Shown here piece by piece: positions 17,458-25,911 of a stretch of 64,000 bases of DNA; the first letter of the stretch is position 1, and the number at the start of each line of letters is the position of its first letter. The notes under the pieces were generated by a model. The model was given only the letters and a program-made list of their open reading frames with translations, ran no database searches and was not told the DNA's origin. The stretch comes from Corynebacterium provencense (GTDB taxonomy: Bacteria; Actinomycetota; Actinomycetes; Mycobacteriales; Mycobacteriaceae). The stretch spans positions 523,269-587,268 of the forward strand of contig LT160593.1 in NCBI GenBank assembly GCA_900049755.1. Reading direction: 5' to 3'. Both the position numbers and the translations under genes were made by a program.

Positions 17458-18390
17458 ATGACCAGCACCCTCACCCGAACACCCACCGTCATCCGGCAGG
17501 GCCGAAACATCGGCGCGGTCATTGAAGGCATCGACCTCTCAGCAGACATCAGCGACAGGGAGGTGGAGTTCATTCGGACCGCACTGGCCACATACAAGGC
17601 CGTCGGATTCCGGGGACAGTTCCTGGACGACGACAGCCAGTACGCCTTCGCGTCCCGGATAGGGACACCCACACTGGCACACCCCACCGTACATTCCACG
17701 GGGCTTGACAGGCTCGTCGTCGAGGGAGCTGCGAACTCCTGGCACACGGACGTCTCGTTCGTTGACCGGGTGCCCAAGATCAGCATCCTGCGTGCGGTCA
17801 CCCGGCCCAGCTACGGGGGATCCACGATCTTCGCGAACACCGTCGCCGCGTACAACGCGCTGCCTGAGGCGCTGCGTGTACTGGCGGACAACCTCTGGGC
17901 CGTCCACTCCAACGACTACGACTACGCCTCCAGCCTCGACAGCAACCGGGACAACACCGAATACCGGAGGGAGTTCACCCGGGTGCCTTTCGAGACCGAA
18001 CACCCGGTGGTCCATGTCCATCCGGAGACCGGCGAAAGATCGCTGCTGCTCGGGCACTTCGTCAACGGCTTCGTGGGGCTGCGACCGAGCGAGTTCCATG
18101 ACCTGTTCGCCATCTACCAGGACCGCATCACCCGTCCGGACAATGTTTTCAGGTGGGAGTGGCAGGACGGAGACGTGGTCCTGTGGGACAACCACGCGAC
18201 CCAGCATTACGGCGTCCACGACTTCGGCGATGAGCGGCGGGAACTTCACCGTGTGACCCTCGCGGGTTCTGTACCGACCTCAGTGACGGGGCAACGTTCG
18301 CGGATCATCACCGGGGACGCCGGAGACTATTCCGTCATAGACACTCCCCGGCCGCTGGTGGACTACCGGGGGGACGCCTCGGTCATCTGA
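17458..18390 (+). CDS. TauD/TfdA-family 2-oxoglutarate-dependent dioxygenase
   Basis: 310 residues, ATG at 17458. The iron triad is visible: His-x-Asp in WHTDVSF near residue 95, the distal His in DNHATQHYGV near 250, and the 2-oxoglutarate-binding Arg in RELHRVTL. Relatives hydroxylate sulfonates such as taurine or alkylsulfates, releasing sulfite or sulfate, or aryloxyalkanoates. The McbR-like operator upstream, shared with the ssu operon, favours sulfonate or sulfate-ester use. Cytoplasmic and monocistronic; no transporter is adjacent, so the ssuCBA system could supply the substrate (inference). Confidence 0.9.
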   Translation: MTSTLTRTPTVIRQGRNIGAVIEGIDLSADISDREVEFIRTALATYKAVGFRGQFLDDDSQYAFASRIGTPTLAHPTVHSTGLDRLVVEGAANSWHTDVSFVDRVPKISILRAVTRPSYGGSTIFANTVAAYNALPEALRVLADNLWAVHSNDYDYASSLDSNRDNTEYRREFTRVPFETEHPVVHVHPETGERSLLLGHFVNGFVGLRPSEFHDLFAIYQDRITRPDNVFRWEWQDGDVVLWDNHATQHYGVHDFGDERRELHRVTLAGSVPTSVTGQRSRIITGDAGDYSVIDTPRPLVDYRGDASVI

Positions 18391-18518
18391 CCCCCGGCCA
18401 GACGGGGACCGGACGGTACTGCCTCGTCGCGGCGACGTCCCGTACCGACTATGAGTTCCGCCGGTGGTAGGTGTATGCTCTCTCGGTGTCGTCTTCGGTG
18501 AAGACCGGAGCTGACGAC

Positions 18519-18591
18519 GGGGCTATAGCTCAGTTGGTAGAGCGTTGCGTTCGCAATGCAAAGGTCTGGGGTTCGATTCCCCATAGCTCCA
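18519..18591 (+). tRNA. tRNA-Ala (anticodon CGC)
   Basis: A 73-nt cloverleaf: 7-bp acceptor stem GGGGCTA/TAGCTCC including the G3-U70 alanine identity pair, D-arm GCTC/GAGC, anticodon loop TTCGCAA giving CGC, and T-arm TGGGG-TTCGATT-CCCCA. The CCA end is not encoded. A terminator follows at 18619. Confidence 0.96.
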
Positions 18592-18618
18592 CAACGTGCA
18601 GTCCACGAACTGCAAGCA

Positions 18619-18662
18619 CCGGAGGTCAGAAACCCGAAAGGGTTGATGATCTCCGGTTTTTC
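18619..18662 (+). terminator. Terminator after tRNA-Ala
   Basis: The outer stem CCGGAG/CTCCGG encloses an inner hairpin AACCC-GAAA-GGGTT and is followed by TTTTTCG. It ends the tRNA transcript. Confidence 0.85.
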
Positions 18663-19230
18663 GTGCTCCGGGGAAGCGGATGTGCGAGAACTGACAGTAG
18701 AGGGGTTGCGGGGCAAAGTGCCCTTCGTGGGTGACAGGGGCGCGGAGGCCCTGGAGTCCCAGGAGGTTTGCCGACGGTGGGGGGGTGGTTCTGCCAACCC
18801 GGCATACCTGGCACACGGAGCACGTGAATCCGACTTCCGGCAATTCACCGTCTTCTGAAAGTATGTGGCACAGACCTATATGCAGCAGCACCTCTGATCC
18901 CACAGGTCGATGGTGACCGTTGGGAGGGGCTAGGAGGCAGCGGGTGCAGAACTGAACGCCGCGACCGCGTAGCCCCGATTCTGGCTGTGCCACTGGAGCC
19001 TCCTCCACCGCAGGATGCGGGGGTAACGCACAGCGTGCGCGTCAAGCACCATCATTCACAGCAGAAAGACTGTACATACACACTTTCACATTCCAAGCAC
19101 CACAGAGCGCGGGGGTGCTTCTGCATGTCTTTGTCTCAGCCCACTCTACCGAAACAAAGTTTCCTCAGTTAACCTACCCGTCCATGACGCTTCTCCCTCA
19201 CCGTCGGCACGTCTCCGGCGTTCGCACGGC
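18663..19230. other. Intergenic region after tRNA-Ala, no gene seen
   Basis: About 570 bp with only chance ORFs. A hairpin AAGCACC/GGTGCTT at 19095-19120 is followed by CTGCATGTCTTTG and may be a weak terminator. The sequence becomes less GC-rich from 19020 on, towards the LGFP remnant and the AT-rich gene. No repeat of the tRNA 3' end was seen that would mark an integration site. Confidence 0.5.
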
Positions 19231-19645
19231 ATGACCGGACACACCCCTCGCAGACGTTTCACCGCCCTGCTGGGTCACCGCCACCGTCGCCACTGCCACT
19301 CCCACATCGACCGCTCAGGCCGATGTTCTCCACGGCTACCGGATCAAAGGGCGGATCGAGGAGACCTTCCACCGTCTCGGCGGATACGCGAAGTTCGGGG
19401 ACGCAACAACCCCGGAATCCGATGCCGCACGCGGAGGCAAGTTCCAGGTGTTCGCCAAGGCCTCCTCGATCTACTGGCATCCCGACGTCTCCGGCGGGGT
19501 CGCCCGCCAGGTGGAGGGCCGTATCCGCGACAAGTGGCGCGATCTCGGGTGGGAGAACTCCCGCCTGAAGTACCCCACCACCGATGAGATCATCACACCC
19601 GACGGTAAGGGACGGTTCAACCATGATGATCGGCCAGGCACTTAA
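19231..19645 (+). pseudogene. Secreted LGFP-repeat protein, frameshifted and truncated
   Basis: An ATG at 19231 opens a frame with a basic, Arg-rich n-region. After about 14 codons the homology moves to another frame (from 19274), which reads an Ala/Thr-rich segment ending in Ser-Thr-Ala-Gln-Ala (signal peptidase site). Two LGFP-type repeats follow: GRIEETFHRLGGYAKFGD, then SSIYWHPDVSGGVA with IRDKWRDLGWENSRLKYPT. LGFP repeats occur in actinobacterial wall-associated secreted proteins. The frame ends at 19645 just after the second repeat, where an intact protein would continue. One or two lesions are needed to explain it. It may be the remnant of a larger secreted effector. Confidence 0.65.
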
Positions 19646-19706
19646 AGAATGCTGGATCGCGAAGCACCCGAACCAGATTGAAACGACAAACCTAGGAGCC
19701 GCGTAA
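19623..19706 (+). CDS. 27-residue ORF, possible C-terminal tail of a lost domain
   Basis: ATG-ATG at 19623 to TAA at 19706, overlapping the LGFP remnant in another frame. It encodes 27 residues including IGQALKECWIAKHPNQIE. The preceding bases show no clear RBS. It is 3 bp from the start of the AT-rich gene, whose RBS (AGGAG) lies inside it. It could be the end of a toxin-like or enzymatic domain once fused to the LGFP repeats and now separated by a deletion. A standalone role is less likely. Confidence 0.3.
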   Translation: MMIGQALKECWIAKHPNQIETTNLGAA

Positions 19707-19709
19707 GAC

Positions 19710-20162
19710 ATGGATTTCGTCGAAAGTCCGCCGGTCGACATTGAACTAAGTCACGACGCCGAATACTACAAAGACATCATAAATGAATACAGATTCAATC
19801 CGCCAAAAAACGTGCCGGGACTTGAAAGTATTTTCGATGCGCACACAAGCGTTGAAGGTACGATGTTAATCGACGGCAGCTATCGGAGTGTCTTTATCAA
19901 TCTGACCCACGGCGTGTCTAATTCATTCTCTACGGACGTCAATGATAGTGATACCATCTACGGTGTTCCGCTGAACAAAAAGCCGGCGAAAGTAAACAAG
20001 AAACTTCGGAAAATGGGACACAAAACGTTCAAGGGTCTTCACGATATAGCACTCCTTGACGAGAGAATTGTTCTTGTCTTCAATGAGTTTCATGCAAATG
20101 ATATTGTCTGGTACGACAAGGATACTATATCGGCGGAGGAAGTTAGACGTTTTGTCTCTTAA
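19710..20162 (+). CDS. AT-rich orphan gene, possible immunity protein
   Basis: 150 residues, ATG at 19710 with AGGAG in the preceding ORF. The product is soluble, acidic at its start with a Lys-rich patch mid-protein, and has no signal peptide or membrane segment. I recognise no family. Sampled 60-bp lines are about 35-48% GC, against well over 60% in neighbouring genes, and codon use includes many A/T-ending codons, a sign of horizontal transfer. Its place directly downstream of a broken secreted LGFP protein is the layout of a polymorphic toxin and its cytoplasmic immunity protein. That function is inferred from context only. Confidence 0.7.
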   Translation: MDFVESPPVDIELSHDAEYYKDIINEYRFNPPKNVPGLESIFDAHTSVEGTMLIDGSYRSVFINLTHGVSNSFSTDVNDSDTIYGVPLNKKPAKVNKKLRKMGHKTFKGLHDIALLDERIVLVFNEFHANDIVWYDKDTISAEEVRRFVS

Positions 20163-20255
20163 TCATCACCGACACCCTTCATTCATGAAATATGAACCGT
20201 CGGCGAAGTTATTTATATTGCACTCAATACGAAGTTTGCCTTATAGGAAAGAAAT

Positions 20256-21095
20256 ATGATGCACTTTTTTGCCCGTCCGAGTATTGCCCTTACCTCGATC
20301 GCCGCTTGCGTGGTGGGCCTCACCGCCTGCAGCAGTGACGCTGCTGATGAGGTGGTCTCGAACCCCGACCAGGCCAGTGCAGTGACCAGTCTGGACGCTG
20401 GGCAGCCCGCCTCCAGGGCATTGTCTGATCTCATCGTCGACGGTTCACTGACCCCGGAGGGTTTCGAATACATTCCGCCCACTGCCTCCGGTGAGCCCAG
20501 TATGGCGGAACTGATCAAGGAACTCTCCGACGACCCTGAGGGTTCGTCTGATGACCTCCCGGGGCTGATCGGTGGGCAGTCCATCGCCGAGATGACAACC
20601 ACCACGCCCACCCAGTGCACCGGAGTGGCCATGGACTCACTGTCCGTCATTGACTGGATGATGTTACCCACCGACACCCACGCCACCGCCGGTTACGGCA
20701 ACCTCGCCGATGAGGATGACGCCATCATGATCACCTTGACCAGCGATCCCGTCGATCCGGCCCACTATCCCGCGGAACTGTCCGAGTGTGCTGAGTTCAC
20801 CCGCACCATGGACGAGTCCGGAACCGTGGCCGCCAGTGCCTTCACTGCGGTGCCCTCGCAGGTGAGTATGGACAACGCGGAGGTCCTCGTCAGCGCCGAT
20901 GTCACTCTTACCGGTGCGACCTTGAATGATCAGCCTGTCGAGGGTGAAGGTGTCGGCACCACCATCACCGTGGTCACTGCCACCACCGGTGGGATCACTT
21001 TCACCGTGGTGGCACCGCAGACCGCGGACGCCGGGCTGATCACGAGTATTGCTGCAGCTCAGGCTGACCGCATCAACAACGCTCCTGCCGCCTAG
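20256..21095 (+). CDS. Secreted lipoprotein, mycobacterial/corynebacterial sensor-domain-like
   Basis: 279 residues. The signal peptide ends in a lipobox, LTAC, with Cys at residue 25, followed by a Ser-Ser-Asp tether, so it is a membrane-anchored exported lipoprotein. The mature part has a Thr-rich CTGVAMDSL segment and a second Cys in LSECAEF, the pattern of extracellular lipoproteins related to PknH-type sensor domains. GAAAGAAAT precedes the ATG. It starts 93 bp after the AT-rich gene but has normal composition. Ligand unknown. Confidence 0.75.
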   Translation: MMHFFARPSIALTSIAACVVGLTACSSDAADEVVSNPDQASAVTSLDAGQPASRALSDLIVDGSLTPEGFEYIPPTASGEPSMAELIKELSDDPEGSSDDLPGLIGGQSIAEMTTTTPTQCTGVAMDSLSVIDWMMLPTDTHATAGYGNLADEDDAIMITLTSDPVDPAHYPAELSECAEFTRTMDESGTVAASAFTAVPSQVSMDNAEVLVSADVTLTGATLNDQPVEGEGVGTTITVVTATTGGITFTVVAPQTADAGLITSIAAAQADRINNAPAA

Positions 21096-21297
21096 CCTGC
21101 CACGCGCCCGTCTGCAGACCGGCCACGGGGTGGATGCCCCGGCAGTGTGGTGAACGCCTGACGGGCGGCTCTATGGGGGGTCGTACGGCAGGTTGACCCC
21201 GGTGAGCTCCGGCACGCAGAATGGGTTCTGCGACCGCATCCGCGGCGTGACCAGTTGCTGTCACCCGAGCGTGCAGCAGAACCCGAGGAAAACTACA

Positions 21298-22080
21298 GTG
21301 GCTGATTCTCTGCAGGACAAAGTCGTCATCGTCACCGGCGCAGCCGGTGGACAGGGCGCGGCGGAAGCGAAACTTCTCGTCGAACGGGGCGCCTCTGTGG
21401 TGCTGACCGACTTCAACGCCGAACTCGGGGAGAAGACTACTGCAGACCTGGGCGAGCGGGCCGTGTTCGTCAGACAGGACGTCACGAGCGAAGAAGACTG
21501 GAAGCGTGTCATTGAGACCACCGTCAGCACGTTCGGACATGTCGACGCTCTCGTCAACAACGCCGGGATCCTGATCATGGAGCCGCTGGAGTCCTCCACC
21601 GTCGGCACGCTCGACAAGCTGCTCGCCGTCAACGTGCGCAGCGTGTACCTCGGAATGATGGCCGTCATCCCCGAACTGAAGAAGAACGGTGGAGGGTCCA
21701 TCGTGAACATCTCCTCGCTGGCCGGCATGAACGGGCAGGCGAACGCTGTCGCCTACTCCGGCTCCAAGTGGGCTGTGCGTGGGATGTCGAAGTCGGCGGC
21801 CCTGGAGCTCGGCCAGTTCGGGATCCGGGTCAACTCCGTCCACCCGGGTGCGATAGCCACACCGATGACAGAAGCCTCCCTGGGAGCCGCGGCGGACGCC
21901 CCCTTCCCTCTCGCCGCGCTGAACCGTGTCGGTCGTCCCGAGGACATTGCTCCGGCGGTCGCCTTCCTCATTTCGGACGAGTCGAGCTACATTTCCGGAG
22001 CCGAGCTCGTGATCGACGGTGCCAGTGCTGTCTCACAGTCGGCGCAGTTCACCGAGATGATGTCGAACGCAGCCCGGTAG
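21298..22080 (+). CDS. Short-chain dehydrogenase/reductase (3-alpha/20-beta-HSD-like)
   Basis: 260 residues from the GTG at 21298, 8 bp after GAGGAAAA; the frame is open upstream to 21193 but without an RBS. Motifs: TGAAGGQG for dinucleotide binding, NNAG, SSLAG with the catalytic Ser, YSGSK, and the PGAIATPMT loop. The pattern is typical of classical SDRs of the hydroxysteroid/3-oxoacyl type. The 200-bp spacer before it holds no recognisable gene. Confidence 0.9.
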   Translation: MADSLQDKVVIVTGAAGGQGAAEAKLLVERGASVVLTDFNAELGEKTTADLGERAVFVRQDVTSEEDWKRVIETTVSTFGHVDALVNNAGILIMEPLESSTVGTLDKLLAVNVRSVYLGMMAVIPELKKNGGGSIVNISSLAGMNGQANAVAYSGSKWAVRGMSKSAALELGQFGIRVNSVHPGAIATPMTEASLGAAADAPFPLAALNRVGRPEDIAPAVAFLISDESSYISGAELVIDGASAVSQSAQFTEMMSNAAR

Positions 22081-22115
22081 CGCACCTCGCACGGCCCTGC
22101 AGTCCAGGTCAACGG

Positions 22116-22844
22116 TCAACGTCCGTACCGTCCGGCTGTGCCGTCCCTGAGATCGGTGACCAGGGTCTCGGCCAGCCGCTTCGACGACTGAGGATTCTGG
22201 CCGCTGTACAGGTTGCCGTCCCTGACGACGTGGGGAAGGAAAGGGATCAGGGCCCTGTCGTAGTCGACACCGATGTCCCTGAGCATGTCCTCGAGCAGCC
22301 AGGGGGCCTTCCTCGCGAAGCGGTTGACGAGTTCCTCCCGGTTGGACAGTCCCGTGACACGGCGGGCGGCGAACGGCGTGACCCCGTCGTCACCGACGGT
22401 GGCGAGGAGCGCAGCCGGGGCGTGACACAGCAGGGCCAGCGGGCGTCCCGAGAGGAGCCGCCTGTTGAGGAGCTGTCCGAAGGCCGGGTCATAGGCGAGA
22501 TCCTCCATCGGCCCGTGGCCGCCCGGGCAGAAGACCAGTCCGTGGTCCTCCTCGTCGACGGTGTGGAGGTCCGCCGGATTCTCCAGGACCGGTGAGAGTT
22601 CGTCGAGCCGGGACCGGAACTGACGGGCGGTGCGGGGGAGGACGCCACCCGTCAGCCCCAGACTCAGTTCGTCGACCACGGGTTTCCTCCCTCCGGGTGT
22701 GGCGACGGTGACCGTGAATCCTGCCCGGGTGAAGATCCCGTACGGGACGAGGAACTCCTCGGCCCAGAATCCGGTCGGGTGCTGCGTGCCGTCGGTGAGC
22801 GTCCAGTGGCGGGCCGCGGTCACGGCCATGAGTACGGTGTTCAC
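22116..22844 (-). CDS. DJ-1/PfpI-family protein (Hsp31/glyoxalase III-like)
   Basis: 242 residues. The nucleophile elbow LLCHAPAALL places a Cys at about residue 140; a partner Glu lies in the WAEEFLVPY segment near residue 30, and CPGGHGPM forms the oxyanion region. This Glu and N-terminal layout is that of Hsp31-like class I glutamine-amidotransferase relatives, which act as glyoxalase III or deglycase-type stress proteins. Convergent with the SDR at 21298 (35-bp gap). Cytoplasmic. Confidence 0.87.
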   Translation of the reverse strand: MNTVLMAVTAARHWTLTDGTQHPTGFWAEEFLVPYGIFTRAGFTVTVATPGGRKPVVDELSLGLTGGVLPRTARQFRSRLDELSPVLENPADLHTVDEEDHGLVFCPGGHGPMEDLAYDPAFGQLLNRRLLSGRPLALLCHAPAALLATVGDDGVTPFAARRVTGLSNREELVNRFARKAPWLLEDMLRDIGVDYDRALIPFLPHVVRDGNLYSGQNPQSSKRLAETLVTDLRDGTAGRYGR

Positions 22845-23019
22845 GGTCAGATCCTCCTGGGCATCCTGAAGTCGGTGGCCCCCTTGGCGGGGGAGAGCTG
22901 TGCCGGTCCTACCCGGAAGACCGGGGGTTCCGCTGCGACCGGGCGTCCGGGCCGAGCGTAGAGACCGAAGTGGACGGCGTCAACATATCGTTGACGTGGC
23001 GCCGCGGCCGGAGCCGGAC

Positions 23020-23607
23020 TCAGCGCCCGTCCGGGGGGACCACCGCAGCGAAGACGGCGTGTACCCGCTCGGCGACCTCGCCGGGGGACCCGACGGGGAG
23101 TTTTCCGTCGGAGTACAGGCAGGCCAGGCCGTGCGCCGTCGCCCACAGTCCGGTCGCCAGGTCCGCGAGTTCCTGCTCCGTGAGGTCCGGGTAGACCGCC
23201 GACAGTGACTGCGCCAGGGCGTCATGAATCCTTCCGGAGGCCCGGACCCGTTCGTCACTGCTCCGGTCACAGCCGGTGCCGAACATCAGCCTGAACATGC
23301 GGGGGCGCCGGAGTGCGAACTCCACGTAGCGCACCGCGAAGTCCGGCAGGTCGCCTGCACTGCGCGGCAGCTCACGGTCGGAGAGGAGATCGTCTCCGAG
23401 ATCCCTGAATCCCACTGCGGCGACGGCCGACTCCAGGTGGCTCCGGTCCGGGAAGTGCCGGTAGGGGGCCGCCTGGGACACCCCGGTCTCCCGGGCGACC
23501 GCTCTCAGGGAGAAGGCTTCGCCGCGCTCCAGCATGGCCACGGCGGTTTCGACCAGGGCCTGGCGGAGGCTGCCGTGGTGGTAGCCGTCGCCCTTCGGGG
23601 TTGACAT
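23020..23607 (-). CDS. TetR-family regulator
   Basis: 195 residues from the ATG at 23607, with GGAGG ten bases upstream; the long upstream frame overlaps the divergent gene. The N-terminal HTH shows YHHGSLRQALVETA and the recognition helix SQAAPYRHFPDR; the C-terminal domain with ARYVEFALRRPRMFRLMF resembles the WHG-type TetR C-terminal domain. Divergent from the old-yellow-enzyme gene. The 64-bp spacer holds an imperfect dyad (AACATACC at 23612, GGTGATGTT at 23627) that could be its operator. Confidence 0.87.
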   Translation of the reverse strand: MSTPKGDGYHHGSLRQALVETAVAMLERGEAFSLRAVARETGVSQAAPYRHFPDRSHLESAVAAVGFRDLGDDLLSDRELPRSAGDLPDFAVRYVEFALRRPRMFRLMFGTGCDRSSDERVRASGRIHDALAQSLSAVYPDLTEQELADLATGLWATAHGLACLYSDGKLPVGSPGEVAERVHAVFAAVVPPDGR

Positions 23608-23671
23608 CGTTAACATACCTCCATATGGTGATGTTGTCACCGTACACATCTTGCTGAGCACCCGGGAAATC

Positions 23672-24925
23672 ATGTCACACGACCTCTTCGCACCACTGAC
23701 CCTGCCCTGCGGCCGGACCCTGCCCAACCGCATCGCCAAAGCCGCCATGGAGGAGAACATGGCGGCCACCGGCCAGCTGCCGGGCGATGATCTGCTGAAG
23801 CTCTACCGCACCTGGTCCGCCGGCGGCGCGGGCCTGCTGATCACCGGAAACGTCATGGTCCACGATGCAGCGTTGACCGGCCCGTCGGGGATCGTCCTCG
23901 ACAGGCTCAGTCCGGTGCAGCCCTTCCGCGACTGGGCGAAAGCCGCCCACAGCGGAGGCTCTGTCGTCTGGATGCAGATCAACCACCCGGGGCGGCAGGT
24001 CCAGGCGGACATGCCCGGAGTCGCCTGGGGCCCCTCATCCAACCGGGTGGACACAGGACGCACCAGCGCGATGTTCGCCCGGGCGCAGGAGATGACGGAG
24101 CCACAGATCGAGGAGACCGTCCGACGCTTCGTGGACACCGCCGTACTCGCCCAGAACGCCGGATTCGACGGGGTGGAGGTCCACGCCGCCCACGGCTACC
24201 TGTTGTCCCAGTTCCTGTCCCCGCTGGTCAACACCAGGACCGACAGGTGGGGTGGGAGCCTGGAAAACCGCGCCCGGCTGCTGCTGGACACCGTCCGCCG
24301 CATCCGTGACGCCGTACGCACCGACTTCGCCGTGGCCGTGAAACTGAACTCCGCCGACTTCCAGCGCGGCGGTTTCGGACCCGGGGACGCACGCCGGGTC
24401 ATCTCCTGGCTGGCACCCCTCGGTGTCGACCTGGTGGAACTGTCGGGAGGCAGCTACGAGAGTCCGGCGATGACCGGCGGAGCGGGAGCCCCCGACGACA
24501 GGCGCCCGGCCCGGACCGTCGCCAGGGAAGCCTACTTCCTGGAACTCGCCGGCCAACTTGTCGCAGACAGTCCACTTCCGCTGATGGTCACCGGGGGAGT
24601 GACCCGGAGATCCACGGCACTCCAGGTCATCGACAGCGGCGTGTCCGTGGTCGGGCTCGGCACCGCCCTGGCGGTCGACCCCGACCTGCCGATGAAGTGG
24701 AGGGCGGGGAAGGAGGCACCGGTGGACCTCGCCCCGGTGCGGATCAGGGACCGGACCGTGGCCTCGGCGGCCACCATGGCACGGGTACGCCACCAGCTGC
24801 GTCGCCTCGGTCGGGGCAGGTCCACGCAGCCGGGGTTCCCTGCGGCTGCCGCGCTGGGCGTGGACCAGGTCAGAGACTTCCTGGCCCTGCGCCGGTACCG
24901 TCGCTGGCTCCGGGACCGGACCTGA
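23672..24925 (+). CDS. Old yellow enzyme family NADH:flavin oxidoreductase
   Basis: 417 residues from the ATG at 23672. TIM-barrel OYE: an N-terminal FAPLTLPCGRTLPNRIAKAAM, the MQINHPGRQ strand, the substrate His pair in the HAAHGYLLSQFLSP region, TDRWGGSLENR, and the phosphate-binding VTGGVTRR segment. There is no C-terminal iron-sulfur or second flavin domain, so it is a single-domain ene-reductase-like enzyme. Probably repressed by the divergent TetR, perhaps in response to electrophiles. Its last 56 bp overlap the convergent hydrolase gene. Confidence 0.9.
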   Translation: MSHDLFAPLTLPCGRTLPNRIAKAAMEENMAATGQLPGDDLLKLYRTWSAGGAGLLITGNVMVHDAALTGPSGIVLDRLSPVQPFRDWAKAAHSGGSVVWMQINHPGRQVQADMPGVAWGPSSNRVDTGRTSAMFARAQEMTEPQIEETVRRFVDTAVLAQNAGFDGVEVHAAHGYLLSQFLSPLVNTRTDRWGGSLENRARLLLDTVRRIRDAVRTDFAVAVKLNSADFQRGGFGPGDARRVISWLAPLGVDLVELSGGSYESPAMTGGAGAPDDRRPARTVAREAYFLELAGQLVADSPLPLMVTGGVTRRSTALQVIDSGVSVVGLGTALAVDPDLPMKWRAGKEAPVDLAPVRIRDRTVASAATMARVRHQLRRLGRGRSTQPGFPAAAALGVDQVRDFLALRRYRRWLRDRT

Positions 24926-25601
24926 CCTTTCCCTGCCCGTCCCCCGATGTGACCTCGGCGATGATGCTGGCGGAGTCGAGGAGAACGACCCCGATCCCCT
25001 CCAGGTCGGCCAGACGCTCCGGACTGGTCCCGGACACGGCGTCGACGGCGAGGACGGAGCGGAAGTCCCGCTCACTCGCGTCGAACAGTGTCGCCCGGGG
25101 ACAGTTGGGGAGATTGCACCCGGCGACGACGACCGTGTCACAGCCGTGGCCCCGCAACCACTGTTCCAGGCCGGTCCGGTGGAAGGCACTCCAGCGCGGT
25201 TTGAACATCATGACCTCCCCGGGGCCGATATCCTGCATTCCGCCGGCCAGGAGCAGCTCCGGGTCCGGGTCGACGGGCCGTGGGAGCAGTCCGGCGGCCG
25301 GGCGGGACCCCGGCGAACCGGGGGCGACGATACGGCCACCCTGTTCAATCTCGGAGCGCCTCGGAAGATCAGTGTCGGATCCGCCGGGGACATAGAGCCG
25401 TACCACGTGGACGACGGGCAGACCCGCGCCACGGAAGGACGCCGCGAGCGCTGCGACCGTCGGCACGACGGCGCCGGTGCCCGGGACGGGGGACGCCCCG
25501 CCGTCGAGAAAGTCGTTCTGCAGGTCGACGGTCACCAGTGCCGAGGACCGCCACCGTGGCTCAGTAAAGCCGGTCGAGTCCCCGGGCGTGTCTTCCCGCA
25601 T
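24870..25601 (-). CDS. Isochorismatase-like cysteine hydrolase
   Basis: 243 residues. The catalytic triad pattern of the family is visible: Asp in VTVDLQNDF (about residue 25), Lys in MFKPRWSAF (about 134), and Cys in AGCNLPNCP (about 160). Related enzymes hydrolyse nicotinamide, N-carbamoylsarcosine or isochorismate. The Ser/Gly-rich final 20 residues overlap the end of the OYE gene on the other strand; a shorter native end cannot be excluded. Substrate unknown. Confidence 0.85.
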   Translation of the reverse strand: MREDTPGDSTGFTEPRWRSSALVTVDLQNDFLDGGASPVPGTGAVVPTVAALAASFRGAGLPVVHVVRLYVPGGSDTDLPRRSEIEQGGRIVAPGSPGSRPAAGLLPRPVDPDPELLLAGGMQDIGPGEVMMFKPRWSAFHRTGLEQWLRGHGCDTVVVAGCNLPNCPRATLFDASERDFRSVLAVDAVSGTSPERLADLEGIGVVLLDSASIIAEVTSGDGQGKVRSGPGASDGTGAGPGSL

Positions 25602-25911
25602 GCTGTCCTCCCTCTCTGCACGGGTGTCTCGGGAGGGTGGCGTCCTCCCGACTCCTGTCCGGACATCCTACAGGGGCCGGGGTCGGGTCGGGGCTGGTTC
25701 GGGGCCGGCCGAATCCGGACCGCACGAACGTGTCAATGCTGGTCGCAGCGGGCCCGTTCGGGAGATGAACCCGCTGTTCACCGCACCGACACCGTCCATG
25801 CACCAGGGTGGGATAGCGTCCGGCATGTGCCTGTCCGGTGAGCCGGCGGTGACCCCTTCTCCGCAGAGCCCCGGAGCACCCAGAACCTGTACCTCTAAGG
25901 AACGCAAACCT
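25602..25911. other. Spacer upstream of the ABC ATPase gene
   Basis: 310 bp, divergent between the hydrolase and the ATPase gene. It contains short GGGTC/GGGGC reiterations at 25675-25715 but no gene. AAGGAA at 25898 serves the ATPase start. An open frame covering the region is not preceded by coding signals. Confidence 0.5.

Noticed and set aside
18519..20162. Integrated island using tRNA-Ala as attachment site
   Set aside because: No copy of the tRNA 3' end was seen downstream in the window and no integrase gene is present, although the AT-rich gene nearby is suggestive.
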